Shown: in pieces, positions 1 to 8,211 of the stretch | How positions within the stretch are numbered: the first letter of the stretch is position 1 | How the letters are laid out: each line of letters starts with the position of its first letter | DNA from: Streptomyces aurantiacus | GTDB taxonomy: Bacteria > Actinomycetota > Actinomycetes > Streptomycetales > Streptomycetaceae | NCBI RefSeq assembly: GCF_027107535.1 | Contig: NZ_CP114283.1 | Coordinates: 124,001 to 188,000 of the forward strand | Reading direction: 5' to 3' | DNA length: 64,000 bases | The notes under the pieces: generated by a model | What the model saw: the letters and a program-made list of their open reading frames with translations, nothing else | Database searches by the model: none | What the model was told of the DNA's origin: nothing | Position numbers and translations under genes: made by a program

Positions 1-729
1 GTCGTCTCCGGCGTGGCACTGATCGCACTCGGCCTGGTGGGCCTGCTCGCCCGCGACCACGACCACGCCCACGACGAGAAGACCACCCACTCCCCGGCCC
101 CGGACGACGGCCAGGATGATGACCACGTCCCGTACAACGGCCAGGACGACGGCCATGACCTGGACGAAGGCCGTGACCAGGACCAGGACCACCGTCAGGA
201 CGAGGACCACAGCCAGGACCACGGCCACGACCACGCCCGCAATCCGCGCGTCGCCTGGCTCCTCACCGCTCCCGCCCTCGCCCTCCTCCTCTTCCCCCCG
301 CCCGCCCTCGGCTCGTACAGCGCGGAACGCGAGGAGGCGAGGGTCGCCGCGCAAGGAGCCGGCACCTTCCCCGAGCTCCCCGCCGGGAACCCGGTCGACC
401 TGACCCTCGGCGCCTTCGCCTCCCGGGCGGAGTGGGACACGGGGGCGTCCCTCAAGGGCCGCACGGTCCGGCTGACCGGCTTCGTGACCCGTGCCGACGA
501 CGGCACCTGGTCCGTCGCCCGGCTGCTCGTCACCTGCTGCGCCGCCGACGCCCAGGCGCTGAAGGTGGAGATCCGCGGCGCGGACGCCCCGGCCCCCGAC
601 ACCTGGGTCACGGTCACCGGAACCTGGCACCCCATGGGAGAACCCGGCTCGGACACGGCCCGCCCGGTCCTGGACGCCGTGTCGGTGAGAAGGACGGGGG
701 CGCCTTCGGACCCGTACGAGAAGCGGTAG
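1..729 (+). CDS. TIGR03943/DUF1980 (YcgQ-like) membrane protein, 5' truncated
   Basis: The frame is open to the first base, so the true start lies outside the window; the Met-like codon at 13 is internal. Visible parts are the end of a hydrophobic helix, a long Asp/His-rich loop (repeated DHDHDH/DDGHD runs, probably metal-binding), a second hydrophobic segment around residues 80-98, and a C-terminal domain containing LLVTCCAADAQALKVEI. The TCCAAD-type Cys pair is typical of the TIGR03943/DUF1980 family, whose genes usually follow a DUF318-type permease gene; that partner would be just upstream. Function in the family is poorly defined. The acidic/His loop suggests metal handling, which is inference. 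Confidence 0.8.
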   Translation, partial: VVSGVALIALGLVGLLARDHDHAHDEKTTHSPAPDDGQDDDHVPYNGQDDGHDLDEGRDQDQDHRQDEDHSQDHGHDHARNPRVAWLLTAPALALLLFPPPALGSYSAEREEARVAAQGAGTFPELPAGNPVDLTLGAFASRAEWDTGASLKGRTVRLTGFVTRADDGTWSVARLLVTCCAADAQALKVEIRGADAPAPDTWVTVTGTWHPMGEPGSDTARPVLDAVSVRRTGAPSDPYEKR

Positions 730-752
730 GCCGTCCCGGCCGGCGACCGGGC

Positions 753-2600
753 TCACCCCGGCGCTGAGCCCCGCCCCCTCACCCAGTCCTGGGGGAGCCA
801 GCCCAGTGGGGGTGTCTCCGGGTTCGTGGGGCCCGTGCGGGCCAGGAGGACGGCGACGTCGTCCTCCGATGTGGACGGGTCCAGGTGGGTGATGACCGTG
901 TCGAGGAGGGTGGGGAGGGGCGCGGCCGGGTTGATGGGGAGGGTCGCGAGGGCGTGGAGGCCGGTCTCGATGTCGCGGTCGCGGCGTTCGACCAGGCCGT
1001 CGGTGCACAGGAGGAGGACCGAGCCCGGCGGGACGGGGACCGTGGTGGCCGAGAAGGAGCCGAGGCCCACGCCCAGGGGCGGGGCGACGGGGAGGCTGAG
1101 CAGGGTCCGGGTGCCGTCGGGGGTGACGAGGAGCGGGGGGACGTGGCCGGCGTTGGAGAAGGTGGCGCATTCCCGGCGGGGGTCCAGGAGGGCCAGCAGG
1201 CAGGTCGCCACCCGGTCCAGCTCCAGGGTGAGCGCGGTCCGTTCGGCCTGGAGCAGGATGAAGTCCGGGGTGCTGCTCTGGACGGCCAGGGTGCGCAGGA
1301 CCGAGCGGTACTCGCTCATCGCCGCCGCCGCGCGGACCCCGTGGCCCATGACGTCCCCCACCACCAGCAGGGTCCGGCCGTGCGGAAGCGCGAGCGTGTC
1401 GAACCAGTCGCCGCCCACCTCCGCCCCCGAGCCCGCCGGGAGATAGCGGCCCAGGGTCTCCACACCGGGGCCCGTCACCGTGGGTGCGTTCAGGAAGGCC
1501 CGCTGCATCTCCAGGGCCGTCTCGTGCTCGCGGGTGAAGCGGACCGCGTGGGCGATGCCCGTGGCGGCACGGGCGGTGAGGTCGCCCAGCAGCTCGACGT
1601 CCGCGTCGGTGAGCCGGGGGGAGTCGCCGGTGCGGAACACCATCACCGCGCCCACCAGTTCCTCGTGGACCGTCAGGGGCAGGAAGATCCCCGAGTGCGC
1701 CCCCATCCGGAGGTAGTGCTCCTTGCGTTCGGCCGACGGTGAGAACTGACGCATGGCCTCGTCGTCGGGGTGGCTGAGGACGAGCGGCCGGCGGTCGGCC
1801 AGTACGCGGGCCATGGGGGATTCGGCCCGGTGCACGACGAACTCGCCGAGGAGGCCGAGCGGGGAGGACACCTCCGCCAGGTCCGGGGTGGTGGCGAGCG
1901 CGATGCGGCGCAGACGCAGCGGATAGCGGTCGGAGGGCACCCGGGGGGTGCCCTCCGGGTCCACCACGTCCACCGCCGCGTAGTCCGCGAAGCGCGGCAC
2001 CAGCAGGTCGGCCAGCGCCTGACAGGCCTGGCGGAGGTCGAGCGTCGCGCCGGTGCTGCGGTTCGCCTCGTCGAGCAGCGCCATCCGGTTGCGCGCCCGT
2101 ACGAGGTCCTCGCGGCCGCGCAGCGCGTCGGTGACCTCCAGGAGGACTCCGGCCACGCCGAGGACCTCACCGGACGGCGCGGACAGCCGGTGGTAGGCGC
2201 CCAGCCACCAGCGGTTGTCCCGCGCCGTGTCGGCCGGGGTCTGCCCGCCGACCGTGATGACCTGCGGAACCCCTGTCCGCAGCACCTGCCGGAGCAGCTG
2301 CTCCGAGGACTCCAGGCCCGGCAGTACGTCCCGCAGCCGGCGGCCGATGTGCTCGGCGGCCGGGACGCCGTTGAGGAGGGCGAGCGCGTCGTTGAGATAG
2401 AGGTAGCGCAGCTCGGTGTCGAGGACGGCGATGCCGGCCGGGCAGCCGTCGAGGAGCCGCCGGGTCAGCGTCAGCTCGTCGAGCAGCCGCTCCGCGGGTT
2501 CCCGCACCCCTTCGGCACGGTGCACCGCGTCGGCGAGTGCCGCCAGCTCCGCCTGGGTCAGCAGGACGCGCGGTGTGGGCTGGACCTGGTCACCGGGCAC
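753..2600 (-). CDS. PAS-GAF-SpoIIE/PP2C protein phosphatase
   Basis: Cytoplasmic serine/threonine phosphatase of the RsbU/SpoIIE type, expected to dephosphorylate a STAS-domain anti-sigma antagonist. Order: PAS domain (about residues 45-160, core GIAVLDTELRYLYLN), GAF domain (about 175-345), PP2C-like SpoIIE domain (about 385-590) with metal-binding motifs GGDWFD and GDVMGHG and the NAGHVPPLL motif. The GTG at 2600 overlaps the stop of the preceding glycosyltransferase gene by 11 bp, implying translational coupling; a TTG at 2636 in the same frame is the alternative. Neither start has a convincing Shine-Dalgarno sequence. Last gene of a three-gene leftward operon. Confidence 0.85.
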   Translation of the reverse strand: MPGDQVQPTPRVLLTQAELAALADAVHRAEGVREPAERLLDELTLTRRLLDGCPAGIAVLDTELRYLYLNDALALLNGVPAAEHIGRRLRDVLPGLESSEQLLRQVLRTGVPQVITVGGQTPADTARDNRWWLGAYHRLSAPSGEVLGVAGVLLEVTDALRGREDLVRARNRMALLDEANRSTGATLDLRQACQALADLLVPRFADYAAVDVVDPEGTPRVPSDRYPLRLRRIALATTPDLAEVSSPLGLLGEFVVHRAESPMARVLADRRPLVLSHPDDEAMRQFSPSAERKEHYLRMGAHSGIFLPLTVHEELVGAVMVFRTGDSPRLTDADVELLGDLTARAATGIAHAVRFTREHETALEMQRAFLNAPTVTGPGVETLGRYLPAGSGAEVGGDWFDTLALPHGRTLLVVGDVMGHGVRAAAAMSEYRSVLRTLAVQSSTPDFILLQAERTALTLELDRVATCLLALLDPRRECATFSNAGHVPPLLVTPDGTRTLLSLPVAPPLGVGLGSFSATTVPVPPGSVLLLCTDGLVERRDRDIETGLHALATLPINPAAPLPTLLDTVITHLDPSTSEDDVAVLLARTGPTNPETPPLGWLPQDWVRGRGSAPG

Positions 2601-4365
2601 CCTTCCACGGCACCACGGCGCCTTCCTGCCCACCAACGGGCGGGTCTGTCCGGGTGACCGCGGGCGCGGGCACCGCCGACTCCGGGGCCCGGCCTCCCGG
2701 TGAGCCGGCCAGCTGCCAGATGTCCTTCGTCTCCAGCGCCGCGTACTCGGCGGGCGGGAGCGTGCCGGTGAGGCCCGCGACCCGGGCGGGCTTTCCGCCG
2801 CGTTCGGCGAACAGGGCGAGGGTGAGGGCGAGTCGCGGCGAGTGCACGCTCTGCCACACCGTCCGCGTGCCCGGCCCGCTGCCCGCGCCCGCGGAGTGGC
2901 TGACCGGCTGGTCGGGCACGGTCGCGGCCGGCACGTACGCGCTGTCCGGTGCGACCGGCGGCGCGACCTGCTCGTTCAGCAGCTCGGTGATGAGCGCCGC
3001 CTCCTTCTCGTGCATCGCCGTACGCGTCTTCGGACGCGCGGTGTGGACCGTACGGCCCGCCCTGGTGATCTTCGCGACCGTGTACGGGGTCGCGTGCCTG
3101 CCGCCGGCGGCAAGGGTGGCGTACGCGGAGTTGAGGCGCAGCGGCGTGGGCGCCATCTCCTCGGCGAGGCTGCCCAGCGGGCCGTCGCGCCGCATGCCCT
3201 TGAAGGCGAACGGGTCGAGGACCGTGCCCGCCTCGACCGCCCCGTCGACGGCGTCGTTGAACGGCTGGTGCGCGTAGTCCGACCCGCCGTACAGCACACG
3301 GACCGCGCCGTCACCGGGCACGGTCGCGACGACGGCGGTGTGCAGCCGGACGCCCTTCACGTCTGCGGGCGTCCGCTCGCGCACCAGCTCCGCCGTCTCG
3401 TCCTGGAGGCCGAGGTCGAAGGTGGTGTGCACCTTGTAGCCGCCGCGCGCCAGCTCGTCCTCCGTGATGCCGAGCCGGTCGGCGGCCTCGGCGGACGCCG
3501 CGTCGATCAGGTACTGGCGCTGCCCGTCGGTGCCGCCCGGCGGATAGAAGCGGAAGGCGGGGAACCGGGCGGCCGTCCGCTCGCGGCCGCTGATCGCGCC
3601 CGAGTCCGCCATCGCGTCGAGCACCCACGCCCAGCGGCGCTCCAGCGTCCCCGTCACCTTGGTGTCCGCGCCCGCCCGCTCGTAGTACGAGGGCAGGTTG
3701 AGGATCGCCGCGAGGGCCGCGCCCTGGGAGACGGTCAGGTCCCGCGCGCCGACGCCGAAGTAGTTCCGTGCGGCCGACTCGACACCGGCGGCGCCGCGCC
3801 CGAAGTACACGGTGTTGAGGTAGCCGGCCAGGATGTCGGCCTTGGACCGCGTGCGGTCCAGCTTCACGGCGATCAGTGCCTCGTGCGCCTTGCGTTCGAG
3901 GGACTGCTCGGGGGTCAGCAGGGCGTTCTTCACGTACTGCTGCGTGATCGTGGAACCGCCCTGGCGCTCGCCGCCCGTCACGGCCGCGAGCGCGGCCCGC
4001 AGGATCGCCGTCGGGGCGACCCCGGAGTCCGTACGGAAGGAGCGGTTCTCGGCGGCGATCACGGCGTCCTGGACATGCCGCGGGACCTGCCGGAGGGGGA
4101 TGTCCTGGCGGTCGACCGGTCCTCGGCGGCCCAGGTACTCGCCCTCGGCGTCCACGAAGACCGTGCTCTGGCTGACGGTCTCGGGGTGCGGGTCGGGGAT
4201 GCCGGTCATCCGGTACGCGACGACGAGCGCGGCGCACGCCGACAGGAACAGCGCCAGCAGCGCGGCCAGGGCGCGGCGCAGGCGGCGGACGCGGGTGCGG
4301 CGCAGCCGGAGGCGGGCCCGCCGGAGGCGGGAGCCGACGCCGTGCAGCCGGTCACGGGCGCTCAT
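2590..4365 (-). CDS. Class A PBP-like GT51 glycosyltransferase with degenerate transpeptidase site
   Basis: 591 residues. An Arg-rich N-terminus and one membrane helix (about residues 31-50) precede a GT51 peptidoglycan glycosyltransferase with its motifs in order: AAENRSF, GGSTITQQYVKN, RKAHEALIAVKL, YLNTVYFGRGAAGVESAA. The second half aligns with a transpeptidase (TPLRLNSAYATLAAGG is the usual block after the active site) but is short, and the SxxK position reads AGTVLDPF where active enzymes have AGSSFKPF, so Ser and Lys are Thr and Asp. I see no KTGT box; the corresponding stretch is AGAGSGPGTRTVW. I infer glycan polymerase activity with no DD-transpeptidase activity. It starts with ATGA overlap on the sigma-like gene and overlaps the phosphatase gene downstream. 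Confidence 0.85.
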   Translation of the reverse strand: MSARDRLHGVGSRLRRARLRLRRTRVRRLRRALAALLALFLSACAALVVAYRMTGIPDPHPETVSQSTVFVDAEGEYLGRRGPVDRQDIPLRQVPRHVQDAVIAAENRSFRTDSGVAPTAILRAALAAVTGGERQGGSTITQQYVKNALLTPEQSLERKAHEALIAVKLDRTRSKADILAGYLNTVYFGRGAAGVESAARNYFGVGARDLTVSQGAALAAILNLPSYYERAGADTKVTGTLERRWAWVLDAMADSGAISGRERTAARFPAFRFYPPGGTDGQRQYLIDAASAEAADRLGITEDELARGGYKVHTTFDLGLQDETAELVRERTPADVKGVRLHTAVVATVPGDGAVRVLYGGSDYAHQPFNDAVDGAVEAGTVLDPFAFKGMRRDGPLGSLAEEMAPTPLRLNSAYATLAAGGRHATPYTVAKITRAGRTVHTARPKTRTAMHEKEAALITELLNEQVAPPVAPDSAYVPAATVPDQPVSHSAGAGSGPGTRTVWQSVHSPRLALTLALFAERGGKPARVAGLTGTLPPAEYAALETKDIWQLAGSPGGRAPESAVPAPAVTRTDPPVGGQEGAVVPWKGAR

Positions 4366-5420
4366 GAGGGGGTGTCCGTCCGGGCGAGGATCTTGCCTGC
4401 GGAGTCGTAGGCCTTCACGGTGACGTCCTTCAACGGCTGCTGTGTGTCGGGGAGTTGGGAGTCCGCGTACCAGGCCGACCAGCCGGGCGCTCCCGCCAGG
4501 GTGAGGACACGGGCGGTGAACGTGCCGTCGGGAGTGGTCAGTTCGACGCGGGACGCCTCGCGGGTGCCCCGGTGGACGCCGGAGAGGAACAGCCGTTTCC
4601 CGGCCGTGGGGGCCGACCGGACGGTCAGGGCGGGGCCCTCGCCCTCACCCGCGCCGCGGAACTGCTTCGGCTGCCGCGGTGTCGACCAGTGCGTGCCGTC
4701 CTTGGTGAGCCAGAACTGCACACCGGGTGCGGCGCTCACGCGTTCGCCGGGCGTGACGACGCGAACCGCCGTCCTGGCCGGGGGAGTCGAGCCGTCGCCG
4801 GACCCGCCGGCCGTGCCGCGCACGGCCCCCACGACCAGGGGCGCGAGGAGCAGGGCCGCCGCCGACGTGAGCAGGGTCGTGGTGCGCCGGCGCCGGCGGC
4901 GGCGCGTGCGGCCCGCCGCCTCGACCTCGGCGACGGGGACCGGCCGGGACACGGGCGGCCTCCCAGCGTGGGGAGCCTTGCCGTGTGCCGGATGGGCGCG
5001 CAGGGCCTTCTCCGCCCGGCGTCCGACCGCTTTGACCGCCCCCGGCGAGGAGTTGAGGAGCGCGGCGATCTCGCGAGGGGACAGACCGTCCCAGTGCCGC
5101 AGGACGGCAATGGCCCGTCGCCGGGGCGGAAGGGCGGCGAGCACCTCGGTGAGCGGGTCGAGCGGGTCGGGGACGTACGGCTCCGGCGCCTGCCCGGACC
5201 GGGCGAGCGGCCGGGGCCGCCGCCGCGTGAAGCCACGCACCAGAGCCCGCCGGACGTAGAACTCCGCGTCGTCGCCCGGGGTCCGGCGCCGTGCGTACAC
5301 CTCCGCTAGGGCCGCTCTCGCGTGTCTCTCCGCGTCGGCGGCGTTCCCCGTGAGCAGACGGGCCGTACGCGTGAGCCGGGGCCAGTACGCCCCGGCACGG
5401 GCGGTGAAGTCGTCGTCCAT
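4362..5420 (-). CDS. SigE-family ECF sigma-like protein fused to a membrane anchor and outer domain
   Basis: The N-terminal 160 or so residues are SigE-family ECF sigma: region 2 (ARAGAYWPRLTRTARLLTG) and region 4 helix-turn-helix (LSPREIAALLNSSPGAVKAV). An Arg-rich stretch and one membrane helix (TLLTSAAALLLAPLVVGAV, about residues 186-204) follow, then about 145 residues predicted outside the cell (WLTKDGTHWSTP, GWSAWYADSQLPDT). A normal ECF sigma is about 170 residues, so this is a fusion of sigma-like and surface-exposed parts. ATGA overlap with the downstream PBP-like gene indicates one operon. It may be a self-tethered sigma factor released by proteolysis, or a transmembrane DNA-binding regulator; the sequence cannot decide. 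Confidence 0.8.
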   Translation of the reverse strand: MDDDFTARAGAYWPRLTRTARLLTGNAADAERHARAALAEVYARRRTPGDDAEFYVRRALVRGFTRRRPRPLARSGQAPEPYVPDPLDPLTEVLAALPPRRRAIAVLRHWDGLSPREIAALLNSSPGAVKAVGRRAEKALRAHPAHGKAPHAGRPPVSRPVPVAEVEAAGRTRRRRRRRTTTLLTSAAALLLAPLVVGAVRGTAGGSGDGSTPPARTAVRVVTPGERVSAAPGVQFWLTKDGTHWSTPRQPKQFRGAGEGEGPALTVRSAPTAGKRLFLSGVHRGTREASRVELTTPDGTFTARVLTLAGAPGWSAWYADSQLPDTQQPLKDVTVKAYDSAGKILARTDTPS

Positions 5421-5612
5421 GGTCAGTCGAGCGCGCCGGTGCGCGCCACTCCCTCCGGCTCAGACCTGTGTGGTGCTTGTGCTTCGATGTACGCGGCGTC
5501 CGAAACCTCCGTGCCCTCTGTGACGTCTGTGACGTACGAGACCTGTACGCACGGCGGAGGCGACCGGGTTGCACGCCGAACACGACGACAGCGGCAGAGG
5601 GCGGGGCGGGGT

Positions 5613-6122
5613 ATGACCGAGGAGGAGTTCGACGGCTTCTACGCCGCCGCGTTCCCCCGGCTGACCGGGCAGCTCTTTGCCTTCACCGGGGATCACGGCG
5701 AGGCGCAGGACGTCGTCCAGGAGGCGTTCGTGCGTGCCTGGGACCGGCGGCGGGAGTTCCTCGCCGAGGGGGCGCCCGAGGCGTGGATACGCACGGTCGC
5801 GATGCGGCTCGCCGTGAGCCGCTGGCGGCGGGCCCGGCGCTGGCTGGAACTGGTGCGCCGCAATCCGCCGCCGGAGCACACGCCCGGACCGGGGCCGGAA
5901 CGGGCGGTACTGGTGGGGGCGTTGCGGGAGCTGCCGGAGGCGCAGCGCATGGCTGTCGTTCTGCACCATCTGTGCGACTTGAGTGTCGAACAGGTAGCCT
6001 CCGAAACCGGTGCGCCGGTGGGCACGGTCAAGGCCCGGCTGTCCCGTGGCCGGGCGGCACTGGCGCGGCGGCTCGGCGAGGCCGACGAACTGGGTGAGAG
6101 GGAGGGCGGCCGTGTCCGATGA
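5613..6122 (+). CDS. ECF RNA polymerase sigma factor (SigE family)
   Basis: 169 residues from ATG 5613, preceded by a G-rich stretch. Region 2 is FDGFYAAAFPRLTGQLFAFT with the DVVQEAFVRAW core, then a short linker and region 4 (LPEAQRMAVVLHHL, VEQVASETGAPVGTVKARL). Stand-alone ECF sigma factors of this size normally work with a membrane anti-sigma encoded next door; here the next gene starts 11 bp inside this one. Divergent from the membrane-tethered sigma-like gene, so the roughly 190 bp between them holds both promoters. Upstream frame extension to 5322 is open but lacks sigma homology. Confidence 0.88.
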   Translation: MTEEEFDGFYAAAFPRLTGQLFAFTGDHGEAQDVVQEAFVRAWDRRREFLAEGAPEAWIRTVAMRLAVSRWRRARRWLELVRRNPPPEHTPGPGPERAVLVGALRELPEAQRMAVVLHHLCDLSVEQVASETGAPVGTVKARLSRGRAALARRLGEADELGEREGGRVR

Positions 6123-6942
6123 ACTCACGCCCGGTCGAGGGCACCCGGGCGAGGACCCTGGCGTGGGCCCCGGCGGATCCGAACTGACCGTCGCCCTGCA
6201 CGAGTTGGCCCAGCAGCACGAGACACCCGTGCCCGTGGCGGGGGCGGAGATCCGCCGTCGCGCGGTGGGCCGCCGCCGGCGCAGGCGGGCCGCGCTGGCC
6301 GCGGCGGGCGCCGCCGGTGCGGGGGCGCTGGCCCTGGTCCTGACCGTGGCGTTCACCGGTGACGGGGACACCCGGTCGACTCCGCCCGCCGCCTCCTACG
6401 CGCACACACCGTCGGCCACGACCGAGCCCTCCGCGGCCCCGGTCGCCGCCACCGTGGATCTCTCCCGGCGCGAACTGATCGCCGAGGGCCGGACCCTGCC
6501 CATCTCCTCCGGGAGGGCCCGGACGCCGACGCCGACGGGGCTGATGACGGTCACCGCGAAGTACCCGACCGCGACGGTGCCGGGCCAGACGGCGGGCTTC
6601 GGCGAGGGGAAGGAGTACGACCTCAAGACGACCTGGGTGATGACCCTGCGCGGTCCCGACGGCCGTACGAACTACCTCCTCGCCCTCAGCTGGAACGAGA
6701 AGGCGCCCGGCGGTTACGACATCACCGGTGGCGCGATCGGTCTGCGGTCCGACGACGCGATGTGGCTCTACAAGGAGCTCAGGCCGGGGTCGGTGGTGCA
6801 GGTGCTGAGCTCGGCCCCGGCGACTCCGGCCGCGCGGAGCACGGCGTCCCCGGCGCCACCGGAGAGGGCGTCCCCCGAGTCCCCCGCCTCCCTGGCGCCA
6901 CCGGTGGCCTCGGCGACCGCGGGCCGCGACTCGCGCTCCTGA
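6112..6942 (+). CDS. Membrane-anchored YkuD-fold protein lacking the catalytic Cys (putative anti-sigma)
   Basis: 276 residues from GTG 6112, overlapping the sigma gene by 11 bp. A short cytoplasmic N-terminal part (about 70 residues, LHELAQQHETPVPVAGAEIR), an Arg cluster and one membrane helix (about residues 65-85) precede an outer domain. That domain follows the L,D-transpeptidase YkuD pattern: VDLSRRELIAEG, SSGRARTPTPTGLMTV, and ITGGAIGLRSDDAMWLYKEL where active enzymes have SHGCIRLSNEDA. The Cys is Ala and the conserved Arg is Gly, so cross-linking activity is unlikely. Position and topology fit an anti-sigma factor that senses the wall with a dead enzyme domain. That role is inference. 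The Ser/Pro-rich tail is low complexity. Confidence 0.75.
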   Translation: MSDELTPGRGHPGEDPGVGPGGSELTVALHELAQQHETPVPVAGAEIRRRAVGRRRRRRAALAAAGAAGAGALALVLTVAFTGDGDTRSTPPAASYAHTPSATTEPSAAPVAATVDLSRRELIAEGRTLPISSGRARTPTPTGLMTVTAKYPTATVPGQTAGFGEGKEYDLKTTWVMTLRGPDGRTNYLLALSWNEKAPGGYDITGGAIGLRSDDAMWLYKELRPGSVVQVLSSAPATPAARSTASPAPPERASPESPASLAPPVASATAGRDSRS

Positions 6943-7001
6943 GGCGCGCGGACTTTCCCTGCCGCGGACCTGTTGCGGGCCAAGTCCTGGGGCGAGCTTT
7001 A

Positions 7002-7018
7002 CTGCGCATTAGTTGCAG
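7002..7018 (+). promoter_or_regulatory. Possible Nur (nickel repressor) box
   Basis: CTGCGC-ATTAG-TTGCAG resembles the Streptomyces Nur consensus tTGCaa-N5-ttGCAA in spacing and core bases (8 of 12 half-site positions by eye). It lies about 63 bp before the start of a nickel/cobalt permease gene, where a nickel-dependent repressor would be expected. Confidence 0.35.
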
Positions 7019-7080
7019 GTGCGCCCAGGTGGCGTGAGGGTGGGGACAGTTCCACCGGACGCACGTGAGGCGAACCCCCG

Positions 7081-8211
7081 ATGACCACCCGCTCCTCCTG
7101 GCGTGCCTCCCTCAACCGGGAGGAGTGGGTGCGGCTCGGCGGAATGGCCGCCTTCATCGTGGCGCTGCACGTCATCGGCTGGTTCACGCTCGTCGCGATC
7201 GTGGCGCCCGAACACCACAGCATCGGGACGAAGTCCTTCGGGATCGGCATCGGTGTGACCGCGTACACGCTCGGCATGCGGCACGCCTTCGACGCCGACC
7301 ACATCGCCGCGATCGACAACACCACGCGGAAGCTGATGAGCGAGGGGCAGCGGCCGCTGTCGGTCGGCTTCTGGTTCTCGCTCGGGCACTCCAGTGTCGT
7401 GTTCGCGCTGGCCTTCCTGCTGTCGCTCGGCGTGAAGGCGGTCGCCGGGCCCGTCACGGACGACGGCTCCCGCCTGCACGACGTCACCGGGCTGGTCGGC
7501 ACGACCGTGTCCGGGGCCTTCCTGTACCTCATCGCCGCGGTCAACCTCGTGGTCCTCGCCGGGATCTGGAAGGTCTTCCGGGAGATGCGGCACGGACGCT
7601 TCGACGAGGCCGCGCTGGAGGAGCAGCTGAACAGCCGCGGTCTGCTGAACCGGCTGCTGGGCCGGGTCACGAGGTCGATCACCAGGCCGTGGCAGATGTA
7701 CCCGCTGGGGCTGCTGTTCGGGCTCGGCTTCGACACCGCCACCGAGGTCGCGCTGCTGGTGCTCGCCGGGTCCGGGGCCGCCTCCGGGCTGCCGTGGTAC
7801 GCGATCCTGTGCCTGCCGGTGCTGTTCGCCGCGGGCATGTCGCTCCTCGACACGATCGACGGCTCGTTCATGAACTTCGCGTACGGCTGGGCCTTCTCCA
7901 AGCCCGTGCGCAAGGTCTACTACAACCTCACCGTCACCGGGCTGTCGGTCGCGGTCGCCCTCCTCGTCGGGACCGTGGAACTCCTCGATCTGCTCGCCGA
8001 ACGGTTCTCCCTGCACGGGGAGTTCTGGGATGGGGTGGCCGGAGTCGACCTGAACGTCGTCGGGTTCGTCATCGTGGGGCTGTTCGTCGCCACCTGGGCG
8101 GTCGCGCTGGTGGTGTGGCGGGTCGGGCGGATCGAGGAGCGGTGGACGGCGGGCCTGCGTGAGCCCCAGGCACAGCCCGCCGGAGGGGAGCTCAGTGGCC
8201 GTGCGCCATGA
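7081..8211 (+). CDS. Nickel/cobalt permease, NiCoT (HoxN/NixA) family
   Basis: 376-residue secondary transporter for Ni2+ and/or Co2+ uptake across the cytoplasmic membrane. The NiCoT signature is MRHAFDADHIAAIDNTTRK in the second helix, containing the HX4DH metal-selectivity motif, followed by the family block FSLGHSSVV and the later LGFDTATEVALL. About eight membrane helices are evident. ATG 7081 follows a purine-rich GTGAGGCGAACCCCCG. Single-gene unit; nickel in Streptomyces mainly serves NiSOD, urease and hydrogenase. Its 3' end overlaps the convergent luciferase-like gene by 20 bp. Confidence 0.92.
   Translation: MTTRSSWRASLNREEWVRLGGMAAFIVALHVIGWFTLVAIVAPEHHSIGTKSFGIGIGVTAYTLGMRHAFDADHIAAIDNTTRKLMSEGQRPLSVGFWFSLGHSSVVFALAFLLSLGVKAVAGPVTDDGSRLHDVTGLVGTTVSGAFLYLIAAVNLVVLAGIWKVFREMRHGRFDEAALEEQLNSRGLLNRLLGRVTRSITRPWQMYPLGLLFGLGFDTATEVALLVLAGSGAASGLPWYAILCLPVLFAAGMSLLDTIDGSFMNFAYGWAFSKPVRKVYYNLTVTGLSVAVALLVGTVELLDLLAERFSLHGEFWDGVAGVDLNVVGFVIVGLFVATWAVALVVWRVGRIEERWTAGLREPQAQPAGGELSGRAP

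Noticed and set aside
116..403. Forward-frame ORF overlapping the TIGR03943 gene
   Set aside because: Thr/Arg repeat composition is the out-of-frame shadow of the Asp/His-rich loop.
2842..4410. Long open frame opposite the PBP-like gene
   Set aside because: Antisense shadow: Arg/Gly/Val-rich with no family motifs, while the minus strand carries all GT51 motifs.
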